47,859 bases of DNA from an uncultured Alphaproteobacteria bacterium (lineage in GTDB: Bacteria; Pseudomonadota; Alphaproteobacteria; HIMB59): assembly GCA_902515765.1 (NCBI GenBank), contig CABXVZ010000008.1, positions 1 to 47,859 of the forward strand, in the 5' to 3' direction. The notes beneath the pieces are model-generated. The model was not told the origin of the DNA and did not search any database. It saw only the letters and a program-made list of their open reading frames with translations. This document shows positions 26,100-34,212 of this stretch, piece by piece. A program made the position numbers and the translations under genes. Numbering within the stretch: position 1 is the stretch's first letter; every line of letters starts with the position of its first letter.

Positions 26100-27260
26100 C
26101 TAAATTAAAGGCTCACCATTATCAAAGAAGTTGTTTAGATAATCGTCACTTGCCCAGTTTTCGATTCCAACAGTTCTAAACTCACTAGAGTTTCTGTCAC
26201 AATCTTCAGGTACAAATGATTGAATAGTTTCTACATCTTCTTCATATGGAGGCACAAGAATAGATTGTATCTTTAAACCTTGACCCTTCATTGTCTTTAA
26301 AAGAACGTTCATTGCAAATTCTGCGTCGTCCCCTGGAGGCCAAGCATAAACAGCTCTATCGATGAAATCAGGATTATTTCTCCAATAACAGAAAGCTCCA
26401 ATCTCTCCACCTAGGGCCATTGGCACCATTGGTCTACCAGAAGATTCTAATGCATTTAAAGCACCAGACTCACCAGAAGATTGAACTGCAAATCCATCTA
26501 CTTGAGTAGTATTTGCAGATAGCCATTTCTGAAGTTCTGCTTGAGCAATTTGTGGAGTCCACATATGTGCAATTTCAGCTACAACAGTAATGTCAGGATA
26601 TTCTGCAAAACCTTTTAACATACCAGCATGCTGGGAGTCAGAGGCTGAAGCGCCTGGAATACCTTCCATGATAATAACGTTTCCTTCACCACCAATACTC
26701 TCGGCTAACCAAGAAGCAATATAGTAACCAGTTAAAGCATAATTAACTGAAGTACTGATTGCATATTCTGATGTCAAAAAACCAGTCATAGAAGCTGTTG
26801 GTACACCTTTACCATATGCATATTCAATAGTAGGGTTTAAAGCTACAGGGTTTGAACAACATACGATAAGTCCATCAACACCTTGGTCAACTAGTTGTCT
26901 CATTTGTTGAATTTGAACAGCATCTTTTAGGTTAGATTGAGTAACTACGATATCATTTAAGATACCTGCTTCCTTCATCTTTGGAAGGTAGTCACCGTAT
27001 AATCTTTCCATAACACCTTTTCTCCAAAGGTTACCAGCATAAGAACTTGCGTATCCAATAGTCCATGGAAGAGGTCTATCACTTTTCCAATTTCTATAAA
27101 CACTTTCACCCAAAGGCTGCATAGGATCCATAAAATCAGGATCATAAACATAGTCCCTAATGTCGGCAGGTATTTCATCTAGGATATCAGCATTTGAAGT
27201 TCCTGCGATACCGATGAAACTAATAGCAAAGATTGCGATAAATTTTCTTAACATTGCCAT
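26100..27260 (-). CDS. Periplasmic substrate-binding protein of the central ABC importer
   Basis: 386 residues, with signal peptide MAMLRKFIAIFAISFIGIAG and likely cleavage after SNA at residue 24. The mature part belongs to the ribose-binding (Peripl_BP_4) group: the strand-turn QGVDGLIVCCSNP, EGIPGASASDSQHAGMLKG, and a hinge region around residues 250-330. The start at 27260 is supported by AAGGAGG located 6 nt upstream, the strong type of site seen for abundant proteins. It heads the minus-strand arm; its permeases are on the plus-strand arm across a 140-bp gap. The substrate is unknown; the linked carboxylase/lactamase genes argue for a nitrogen heterocycle or amide rather than an ordinary sugar. 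Confidence 0.9.
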   Translation of the reverse strand: MAMLRKFIAIFAISFIGIAGTSNADILDEIPADIRDYVYDPDFMDPMQPLGESVYRNWKSDRPLPWTIGYASSYAGNLWRKGVMERLYGDYLPKMKEAGILNDIVVTQSNLKDAVQIQQMRQLVDQGVDGLIVCCSNPVALNPTIEYAYGKGVPTASMTGFLTSEYAISTSVNYALTGYYIASWLAESIGGEGNVIIMEGIPGASASDSQHAGMLKGFAEYPDITVVAEIAHMWTPQIAQAELQKWLSANTTQVDGFAVQSSGESGALNALESSGRPMVPMALGGEIGAFCYWRNNPDFIDRAVYAWPPGDDAEFAMNVLLKTMKGQGLKIQSILVPPYEEDVETIQSFVPEDCDRNSSEFRTVGIENWASDDYLNNFFDNGEPLI

Positions 27261-27400
27261 TTTATTCCTCCTTACTTATTTTTAAGTTTTAATAATAATA
27301 CAGAACATTCAATTTAATTTATAAAAAACGTTCCAGTATGTGGATAAGAATTTAACAATAAATCTCTAATTTCTGTAAATTTATAGTGTAAGGAGGATGC
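27261..27400. promoter_or_regulatory. Divergent regulatory gap of the central locus
   Basis: This 140-bp, very AT-rich gap is the longest in the window and lies between two divergent operons that together encode one importer and one enzyme set. It carries a strong ribosome site at each end: AAGGAGG read on the minus strand for the binding protein (about 27267-27273), and AAGGAGG (27390-27396) for the plus-strand PxpA gene. TATAGT (27382-27387) on the plus strand lies too close to the start to be a normal -10. I found no convincing -35/-10 pair and no long palindrome. Confidence 0.5.
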
Positions 27401-28180
27401 TTGGTAGACCTAAATTGTGATATGGGTGAAGGATTTGGTATATATTCCTTTGCTGAAGACTCCGAAATAATGCCCTTCATAGATGCAGCCAACGTTGCTT
27501 GTGGATTTCATGCATCTGATCCTAATACAATGCGAAAAACTGTTGAATTGGCAAAAAAACATAATGTCAAAGTTGGTTCTCATCCCGCATATCCAGATTT
27601 AGTAGGTTTTGGCCGAAGACCTATGAAAATGCAAAGAGAAGAAATTAAAAACTTAGTTATGTATCAAACAGGGGCTCTGAAAGCTTATTTAGAAGAATTT
27701 AAGCTTCCCTTGAATCATATCAAACCCCACGGCTCTTTATATGGAGTGTCTGCCAAAGAAGAAGATGTAGCTCATGGAATAGCTGATGCTGCAGAAATTT
27801 TTGGAGTAGGCATTTTTGGAATGGTGAATACTTTTCATGAAAAGGTTTACAAAGAAAGAGGTATTAAATTTATAGCGGAGTTCTATTCGGACTTAGAATA
27901 CGACGAGACAGGATATTTAGTTATTGCTAAAGGAAGAAATAAATATTACCCAGCAGATTTAGCTGTTGAGAGGTGTATGAGAGCTATTAAAGAGAATAAG
28001 GTTAAGACAGTTAATGATACAGATATTGATGTTGGATGTGAAACTATATGCGTTCATTCGGATACACCCAATGCCATTGAAATACTTCAAGCATTGAGAA
28101 AAAATATGTCTCAAAACAATCTCCCAAAAGAACCAAAAGATATAACTGATAAAAAAATGCCATATATAGTTTCCGATTAA
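27401..28180 (+). CDS. pxpA: PxpA-like protein (LamB/YcsF family)
   Basis: 259 residues of the LamB/YcsF family, whose characterised member PxpA is the third subunit of bacterial 5-oxoprolinase. Diagnostic blocks are VDLNCDMGEGFG at the N-terminus, NVACGFHASDP, GSHPAYPDLVGFGRR, IKPHGSLYG and CVHSDTPNA near the end. The start must be TTG at 27401: the conserved VDLNCD begins at the next codon, a stop lies in frame upstream, and AAGGAGG sits 4 nt before. The 3' end overlaps the biotin carboxylase ATG by one base (TAATG). Position opposite PxpB- and PxpC-like genes supports one functional set. Confidence 0.92.
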   Translation: MVDLNCDMGEGFGIYSFAEDSEIMPFIDAANVACGFHASDPNTMRKTVELAKKHNVKVGSHPAYPDLVGFGRRPMKMQREEIKNLVMYQTGALKAYLEEFKLPLNHIKPHGSLYGVSAKEEDVAHGIADAAEIFGVGIFGMVNTFHEKVYKERGIKFIAEFYSDLEYDETGYLVIAKGRNKYYPADLAVERCMRAIKENKVKTVNDTDIDVGCETICVHSDTPNAIEILQALRKNMSQNNLPKEPKDITDKKMPYIVSD

Positions 28181-29688
28181 TGAAAAAAATTTTAATAGCC
28201 AACCGAGGAGAAATCGCAATTAGGATTATCAAGAGCTGCAAGGTACTCGGATATAAGTCCGTAGCTGTTTATTCAGATGCAGATAAAAATGCTAAGCATG
28301 TTAAAAGGGCTGATGAGGCTTTTCATATCGGGCCAAGTAAATCACAAGAAAGCTATCTTAATGCAGACAAGATAATAAAAGTTGCTATGGAGGCTAAAGT
28401 AGATGCTATACATCCAGGCTTTGGTTTTTTATCCGAAAATGATCAATTTGCTCAAAAAGTAATAGATAATCAAATTATATGGATTGGGCCTAAGCCAGAA
28501 ACTATTCGATCAATGGGAAACAAGGATGTTGCAAGAGACCTAGCCCTTAAATCTCATGTTCCCATCTGTCCTGGACTTAATGAAATAGATAAATTGAGTA
28601 AGCAACATTTAAAAACCGAATGTGAAAAGATAGGATTTCCAATTTTAGTAAAATCTAGTGCCGGTGGTGGAGGCATTGGAATGAATATCGTAAGTAACTA
28701 CGAAGACTTAGAAAAAGCTATAGAAAAAACTTCTACCTTAGCCAAAAAAGCATTTGGTGATGGGAGTATTTTTTTAGAAAAATTTATTACTAATGCCAGA
28801 CATATCGAAATCCAAGTATTTGGTTTTGGTAAGAAGGGCTCTGTTCATTTATTTGAGAGAGATTGTTCAATGCAACGAAGGTATCAAAAAATAATTGAAG
28901 AGTCTCCAGCACCTAAAATCTCTAGAGACACTATAGATAATATGGCTTTATCGGCTATCAAATTAGCATCTTATGTAAATTACCAAGGTGCAGGAACAGT
29001 TGAATTTATTTATGATATGGATGAACAAAAATATTATTTTCTGGAAATGAATACACGTATTCAAGTAGAACACCCCGTAACAGAATTAGTTACAAATAAC
29101 GATTTAATTTCTATGCAAATAAATTTTGCTTTTAATAGAAAAATCAAATTTTTAAATCAAGAAAAGATTTCTAGCTATGGCCACGCAATAGAGTGTCGAG
29201 TATATGCAGAGGATCCAGAAAAAAATTTTTTACCTTCTCCTGGAAAAATTTCAAAGATGATATTCCCTGATCCTCCAAATGGTATTCGTCTTGATTGGGG
29301 TTTTGAGGAAAATGAAGAAATAAGTTTTTATTATGATCCCATGATTGGAAAAATTATATCTCATGATTTAGTTAGAGAGGATGCCATCGATAAATTAATT
29401 GCATACTTAAAAAAAATTCAAATTAAAGGTATTAAAACGAATATCCCATTTTTAATTTCACTCTTGCAAGACAAAAACTTTCAAGAAGGCAATCATAATA
29501 CAAAATACATTGAGAATAATTTAAATTTATTGATCTCCAATATTGCCCCTAATAATAATTTAGAAAATTTAAATAGCGTGGATCCCAAAAAAATTAAAAT
29601 ATCAGAAACTGATAAATTAGGCATAATGAGAAAAGAATCTAAATCTTTAGACAATGGAGAAAAAATGAAAGTAGTATTCTTCGATTAA
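28180..29688 (+). CDS. Biotin carboxylase subunit, urea-carboxylase/PxpABC-associated type
   Basis: 502-residue ATP-grasp enzyme that carboxylates biotin on the small carrier protein using ATP and bicarbonate. Blocks: KKILIANRGEIAIRI, the ATP-binding glycine loop AGGGGIGM, ERDCSMQRRYQK with Tyr in place of the common His, and FLEMNTRIQVEHPVTELV. The loop GGGGIGM, rather than GGGGRGM of acetyl-CoA carboxylases, is as I recall it in urea-carboxylase-type enzymes; this is from memory and should be tested by alignment. About 50 residues beyond the normal 450 form a C-terminal tail of low complexity (NLNLLISNIAPNNNLENLN). It starts on the PxpA stop and precedes the large permease by 3 nt. Confidence 0.9.
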   Translation: MKKILIANRGEIAIRIIKSCKVLGYKSVAVYSDADKNAKHVKRADEAFHIGPSKSQESYLNADKIIKVAMEAKVDAIHPGFGFLSENDQFAQKVIDNQIIWIGPKPETIRSMGNKDVARDLALKSHVPICPGLNEIDKLSKQHLKTECEKIGFPILVKSSAGGGGIGMNIVSNYEDLEKAIEKTSTLAKKAFGDGSIFLEKFITNARHIEIQVFGFGKKGSVHLFERDCSMQRRYQKIIEESPAPKISRDTIDNMALSAIKLASYVNYQGAGTVEFIYDMDEQKYYFLEMNTRIQVEHPVTELVTNNDLISMQINFAFNRKIKFLNQEKISSYGHAIECRVYAEDPEKNFLPSPGKISKMIFPDPPNGIRLDWGFEENEEISFYYDPMIGKIISHDLVREDAIDKLIAYLKKIQIKGIKTNIPFLISLLQDKNFQEGNHNTKYIENNLNLLISNIAPNNNLENLNSVDPKKIKISETDKLGIMRKESKSLDNGEKMKVVFFD

Positions 29689-29691
29689 AAT

Positions 29692-31962
29692 ATGGTTTCT
29701 CAAATCATAAATACTATCAAGCCTTCACAAATCTCTGGCTCTGACCCTCAATCTTCAAAGTATTTAATCGTTCCTATCTTCATATTTTTTGCTTTAATTA
29801 TTTTTGCTCTTATAAGAGGTCCTCAAATTATATCTCCTTCTGGAATAGGAACTGCCATAATGGTCTCTACACCTTTAATACTAGCTACGTATGCACTTAC
29901 CGTATTAGCTCTTGCAGGCCGAGTAACAGTGGACTTATCAATGGGTCCCTTGATCGGTTTTATAAATGTAACCACAATCCAATTATATGGAGCGGGGTAT
30001 ATTCAATCGCCCGTTGCATACTTTGTTTGTGCTATTGCAATTGGAGTTATTTATCAATTCTTATACGCCTTGATCGTTTTATTTGTTCGTGTCCAACCCA
30101 TTATCGTTGCATTAAGTATGTTTTTGGCTTTTTCTGGGATAAATCTAGTAATTTTACCCAGACCAGGGGGAAGGGCTCCTGACTGGATGTTATCTTGGAG
30201 TGCTGGAACTGAAATTATACAACCTGTTCTCATACTCCTCATATTCTCAACATTAATTTGGTATGCGCTAACTCATACAGCATTCTGGCAACATTTAAAG
30301 TTAATGGGCTCTGATGAAAAATCAGCTTATACCAGTGGCGTTAGAATTTATTTAGTTAGAATTGGTGCTCATATAATAGGTGGCGTATACGCAGCTCTTG
30401 CAGCCATTGCTTTTACCGGTTTGATTGGTTCTGGTGATCCTACCCAAGGCACAACATATACACTTATGGCAATAACAGCATTAGTGCTTGGAGGTTCTAG
30501 TTTAGTAGGGGGTCGAGGAGGTGCTTTCGGGGCAATCCTTGGAGCGCTCAATATCTATTTAATTAATTTTATATTATCTACTTTTCGATTTGAAAGGTTT
30601 CAAAGTTTTGTAACAGATTTATCTTACGGAGCTGTTTTAGTAGCCTCGCTATTAATACTAATTGCCCTTCCTTACATCCAAAAAGCTTTAAAAAATTTAT
30701 CTGTCTTTGTTTTCTTTATAATAGGTATGTTGAGTGCCGCTGCTGTTCAAATTCACATGAAATTTGATCAAGTTACGCGAGGAACAGTCGGCGGGTTTGG
30801 CGGAAAGTCAAAAGATGCAGAAATTTTTGAAAAAGCCCTCGAGTCGGGCAGTGATTGTTTAATCACAGGTAAAGCATGTGCAGAAGGAGGTAACTCGACA
30901 GTATGGTTGTTTATTGCTATAGGAATTGCCTCTTTAATTTACCTTATTTACCTTTTGGTCAAGCATAGAGATGCACCCACAGTTTCTTTTATAATTGCAT
31001 CAATTGTAATATTTTTTGGATGTGTCTTTAGCGGAACTAGAGCTGTTAACTTTGTTAATCAAGACCTAGGATCCAACTTACAGTATATCTTAAATTACGC
31101 ACCACAGTATTTTTCATCAGATTATTTAAGAATTGGATCTGGATTACCTGACTTTACTTCCTCAAGCTTTTTAGTAGGCATTACCTATGCAATAGCAACA
31201 CTTGCAGGAATAGTATTTTTCACCTCAGCTATTGTTATCATTGCCTTACCAAAGTTTAGAAAAGAAATAAAAACTCAAACGTTAGTTCTCTTTGCAATCG
31301 TAGTTTCAATTATTGTTTTTGCTGGTGTCGCATATTATGGTGTTGAAGCTAATAGACAGAGTTTCTTTGGCATAGATGGATATGCGGTTATTCTTATATG
31401 TCTTTTATTATTTCTTCTTACAGCTCCGACATTATTAACTCAGGTTAATTTAAATAATATATTTATTGTATTCTTAGGAATACTAGCAATTTTAGGAGTT
31501 TATTTTTTAGCATCTCCTTCAGGTACAATTATATCAGATGATGGTTCAAAATATTTCACTCCTATTATAACAGAACTTAATATTGGTGATACCTCATCAG
31601 TTGCCTATAGTAGGCCTGTAAGAGGAGATTTCTTAGGAGAAAATATTACTTTCCTCAAGGAAACAGGTTTAATCATATTTGCAATTTTTGTGTTCCAATT
31701 TTTTACTTACCTGACCCTGCAAGGAAGAGTTACTTATGCTAGATTTAAGTCATACATACCCTTATTAAGCATAGCGGCTCTTACTTGGTCAGCTTTATTT
31801 TATGGAGTTGGTTATCCATTTTGGAAAATGCTCTTAATTACTTCCGCAGGTATCTTATCTGCTCCTTTAGTATGGCAGGCATTTAGTGTTTATAAAGTGA
31901 AGCTTAAATCTCAGGAAGGGCTTGAAAAATGGGGAGGCCTAACAGAGGATAGGGAAAACTAA
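29692..31962 (+). CDS. ABC importer permease with a 400-residue membrane extension
   Basis: The N-terminal part (about residues 25-338) is a BPD_transp_2 permease: repeated helices, LAGRVTVDLSMGPLIGF, the LKLMGSDEKSAYTSGV coupling loop and ALVLGGSSLVGGRGGAFGA. The C-terminal 410 residues contain about ten further predicted helices, linked by a soluble loop with two Cys (DCLITGKACAEGG) and by NQDLGSNLQYIL and SSDYLRIGSG regions. At 756 residues it is more than twice the family length. I do not recognise the second half; it may be an additional channel or a dimerisation module. The gene is co-directional with biotin carboxylase (3 nt) and the second permease (5 nt). Confidence 0.85.
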   Translation: MVSQIINTIKPSQISGSDPQSSKYLIVPIFIFFALIIFALIRGPQIISPSGIGTAIMVSTPLILATYALTVLALAGRVTVDLSMGPLIGFINVTTIQLYGAGYIQSPVAYFVCAIAIGVIYQFLYALIVLFVRVQPIIVALSMFLAFSGINLVILPRPGGRAPDWMLSWSAGTEIIQPVLILLIFSTLIWYALTHTAFWQHLKLMGSDEKSAYTSGVRIYLVRIGAHIIGGVYAALAAIAFTGLIGSGDPTQGTTYTLMAITALVLGGSSLVGGRGGAFGAILGALNIYLINFILSTFRFERFQSFVTDLSYGAVLVASLLILIALPYIQKALKNLSVFVFFIIGMLSAAAVQIHMKFDQVTRGTVGGFGGKSKDAEIFEKALESGSDCLITGKACAEGGNSTVWLFIAIGIASLIYLIYLLVKHRDAPTVSFIIASIVIFFGCVFSGTRAVNFVNQDLGSNLQYILNYAPQYFSSDYLRIGSGLPDFTSSSFLVGITYAIATLAGIVFFTSAIVIIALPKFRKEIKTQTLVLFAIVVSIIVFAGVAYYGVEANRQSFFGIDGYAVILICLLLFLLTAPTLLTQVNLNNIFIVFLGILAILGVYFLASPSGTIISDDGSKYFTPIITELNIGDTSSVAYSRPVRGDFLGENITFLKETGLIIFAIFVFQFFTYLTLQGRVTYARFKSYIPLLSIAALTWSALFYGVGYPFWKMLLITSAGILSAPLVWQAFSVYKVKLKSQEGLEKWGGLTEDREN

Positions 31963-31967
31963 AGAAT

Positions 31968-33359
31968 ATGGAAAAAAGAATATTTAATTTTTCTAAGGGT
32001 TTAGGAATTTTCTTTGCGGTGGCTGCAGGAATTGGGACGGCCGTATTAGGGTATGTCGATAGAACTGACTGGATACAGGTTGCATTCTACTCCGTTGCAG
32101 TCACGGCATTAGTCCTATGGGGTTGGCATCATTTCTCCATTAAGTGGTCCTATAAGTTATCTGAAAAAAAAGATATCTCAGAGCAAATTGATGCAATTGA
32201 AGAATCTGCTAAAAGAAGTTTATTCTGGGAATTAATCTCTCGAAATTGGATTGCTGTCACAGGATTTCTCCTTTTATTAGCATTATTCATTCTATTATGT
32301 TTTCTAGTTCCGGGATTCTTTTCCGGAAGAACAGTTGTATCAGCAATAATTTTTTTAGGTTTTTTAATACTTGCCTTTGTTGCCTATAAATTCTTAAACA
32401 TAAATAGAAGTGTCATCATAGGTGTATCAGTGTTGATAGGTCTTTTTATTATAGGTTCAGTTTCAATTGATGGTTTCTTGTCTATTCAAAATATAAAATC
32501 AATGTTGGTCTTTGCATCCTTCTTAGGTCTTGCCACAATAGGACAAACACTTGTTGTGATGCTTGGAGGTCTTGATCTTTCTATTCCCTTTTTAATTGGC
32601 TCATCGAACTTAGGTTTAATGTCAATGATTTCTCTGGGTGTTCCCCCTTGGCTAGCTTTCATAGTTATTTTAGTCTTTGGAATTCTTGTCGGTTTGTTTA
32701 ATGGACTAATAAGTTTTAACCTCCAAGGACAGGCGCTCATTGTTACCCTGGGTGTAGGTTTTATGTGTGTGGGAGGAGTTCAAATTTTAGTTTCTCTACC
32801 AACTGTTACCGGTGGTACAGTTTTCGGAGTTGTCCCAGATTGGTTAAAAAATCTAGCATCCTTAAATGGAAAATTTTTTGGTCTTCCAATACCACCTGTC
32901 ATTTTAATTTGGATTCTTGCTTCCATCGTATTGATTGTTGGCATGAGACATACTAAATGGGGAAGAAACTTATATGCTGTTGGAGGTAAAAGACTTTCAG
33001 CTGATAGATTATCAATATCTGAGAGAGTTTATTGGGTAGGAGTTTTTGTTATTAGCGGTTTTACATCAGCGGCCACCGGAGCCATGCTTTTAGGATGGAG
33101 TGGAGGAGGTTTTATTGGAGTAGGTGACCAATACCTATTTTTAACAGTTGCAGCAGTAGCAGTTGGTGGCACTTCTTTATTAGGAGGATATGGAGGATAT
33201 GGATATACCGTTATAGGCTGTTTAGCCCTTCAAGTTATAAGTACATTTCTTGCAGGTCTTGGTTTAAGTTTTGAGGGACAGCAATTTATTTTTGGCTTAT
33301 TGATTCTTCCACTTGTTGCGCTTTATTCTCGAGCCCCTCATATAAGAGAGCAAATATGA
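31968..33359 (+). CDS. Second ABC importer permease, extended N-terminus
   Basis: 463 residues. The C-terminal part (about 165-455) is a BPD_transp_2 permease: TIGQTLVVMLGGLDLSIPFLIGSSNLG, GQALIVTLGVGFMCVGG, the GRNLYAVGGKRLSADRLSIS coupling loop and GGTSLLGGYGGYGYTVIG. The first about 165 residues hold four predicted helices and a short charged segment (KLSEKKDISEQIDAIEES) between them, which common family members lack. It forms a pair with the 756-residue permease. Its TGA is overlapped by the ATG of a possible 43-residue ORF (ATGA). Confidence 0.88.
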   Translation: MEKRIFNFSKGLGIFFAVAAGIGTAVLGYVDRTDWIQVAFYSVAVTALVLWGWHHFSIKWSYKLSEKKDISEQIDAIEESAKRSLFWELISRNWIAVTGFLLLLALFILLCFLVPGFFSGRTVVSAIIFLGFLILAFVAYKFLNINRSVIIGVSVLIGLFIIGSVSIDGFLSIQNIKSMLVFASFLGLATIGQTLVVMLGGLDLSIPFLIGSSNLGLMSMISLGVPPWLAFIVILVFGILVGLFNGLISFNLQGQALIVTLGVGFMCVGGVQILVSLPTVTGGTVFGVVPDWLKNLASLNGKFFGLPIPPVILIWILASIVLIVGMRHTKWGRNLYAVGGKRLSADRLSISERVYWVGVFVISGFTSAATGAMLLGWSGGGFIGVGDQYLFLTVAAVAVGGTSLLGGYGGYGYTVIGCLALQVISTFLAGLGLSFEGQQFIFGLLILPLVALYSRAPHIREQI

Positions 33360-33487
33360 TCAACAGTTTTTTTATACATATATATAAGACAGAGGGAATA
33401 TTCGTTTCATTTGCTGAAACAAAAACTTATAATGCTATTGTTTTAGGTAATATATTTAATACAAGAGGAATAAGTAAGGTAAAATGA
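33356..33487 (+). CDS. Possible 43-residue ORF joining permease and rhodopsin genes
   Basis: ATG overlaps the permease stop by 4 nt (ATGA at 33356-33359) and its TGA overlaps the rhodopsin ATG by 4 nt (33484-33487), so the short frame exactly fills the gap with couplings on both sides. The encoded peptide begins MINSFFIHIYKTEG and has no clear membrane segment. The double overlap is suggestive of a leader or coupling ORF, but AT-rich sequence produces such frames by chance, and no family is recognisable. Confidence 0.3.
   Translation: MINSFFIHIYKTEGIFVSFAETKTYNAIVLGNIFNTRGISKVK
33428..33433 (+). promoter_or_regulatory. Possible -10 element upstream of the rhodopsin gene
   Basis: A perfect TATAAT lies 50 nt upstream of the rhodopsin ATG. 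The hexamer 17 nt before it (TTTCAT, 33405-33410) is a poor -35. The element could give light- or growth-dependent expression of the rhodopsin and flotillin genes separate from the upstream operon. Confidence 0.35.
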
Positions 33488-34182
33488 ATAAAATGTTATT
33501 ACCCTACGATATCGTAGGAGGATCTTTCTGGTTAATTTCAGTTGCTATGATTGGTGCAACCTTATTCTTCTTTTTTGAGAGAAGTAAAGTTAGTGTCCGA
33601 TGGCATACCCCAATGACAATGATTGCGGTTGTCTGCCTTATGTCTTCAATTCACTACTTTTTCATTAAAAATTTATGGGTCGTTAGTGGAACAGCCCCAA
33701 CTATTTTGAGATATGTAGATTGGTTTTTAAACTTTCCAATGCAGGTATTAATTTTTTACGCAATGCTGACTTCAGTAGTGAAAGTCAAACAAGGAATGTT
33801 TTGGAGGCTTTTAGTTGGAACATTAGTTTTTATCGTAGCTGAATTTTTAGGTGCTGCTGGATATATGAGCAAAACACTCGGTTTCATTGTTGGATTAGTT
33901 GGATGGCTTTACGTTCTTGGAGAGCTTTATGTTGGAGAAGCTGGAAGAGCAAATGCAAAATGTGGTAACGAAAATATCCAAATGGCTTTTTTCTCAAACA
34001 GATTAATACTGACTATTGGATGGGCTATATATCCTATGGGATATTTTATAGAGCATCTGGGTGGAGGTATAGACCCAAACAGTGTTAATATAATTTATAA
34101 TTTAGCAGATTTTTTAAATAAAATTGTCTTTGGATTGATTATCTATAAGGCAGCAACACAGGACACAAGAGCTAATGCTTAA
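33484..34182 (+). CDS. Proteorhodopsin-family protein with non-canonical Asp-Asn-Ile helix C motif
   Basis: Seven-helix retinal protein of 232 residues. The retinal Lys is K213 in NLADFLNK, with counter-ion partner D209. His57 matches the proton-acceptor-linked His of proteorhodopsin (PR H75) and R76-Y-V-D79-W matches PR R94-D97. The helix C motif differs from canonical pumps: Asn83 takes the place of PR Thr101 and Ile90 replaces the proton donor Glu108. The spectral tuning position (PR 105) is Gln87, as in blue-absorbing variants. A missing carboxyl donor usually means slow Schiff-base reprotonation, so a weak pump, sensor or regulatory function is plausible. Nothing but a short peptide precedes helix A; no retinal-synthesis gene lies in the window. 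Flotillin follows after 30 nt. Confidence 0.93.
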   Translation: MNKMLLPYDIVGGSFWLISVAMIGATLFFFFERSKVSVRWHTPMTMIAVVCLMSSIHYFFIKNLWVVSGTAPTILRYVDWFLNFPMQVLIFYAMLTSVVKVKQGMFWRLLVGTLVFIVAEFLGAAGYMSKTLGFIVGLVGWLYVLGELYVGEAGRANAKCGNENIQMAFFSNRLILTIGWAIYPMGYFIEHLGGGIDPNSVNIIYNLADFLNKIVFGLIIYKAATQDTRANA

Positions 34183-34194
34183 AAAAATCAATCT

Positions 34195-34204
34195 AGGAGG
34201 TGAT
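34195..34204 (+). promoter_or_regulatory. Very strong ribosome site for the flotillin gene
   Basis: AGGAGGTGAT is a 10-base perfect match to the complement of the 16S rRNA 3' end. Its GGAGG core ends 12 nt before the flotillin ATG (34213), slightly long, with a second AGG close to the start. This is the longest anti-Shine-Dalgarno match I found in the window and predicts high translation of the flotillin. Confidence 0.7.
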
Positions 34205-34212
34205 AAATAGGT

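Noticed and set aside
27382-27387. TATAGT as a promoter -10 for the PxpA gene
   Set aside because: It overlaps the ribosome site region and is too close to the TTG start for a normal transcript, and no -35 box precedes it at the right spacing.
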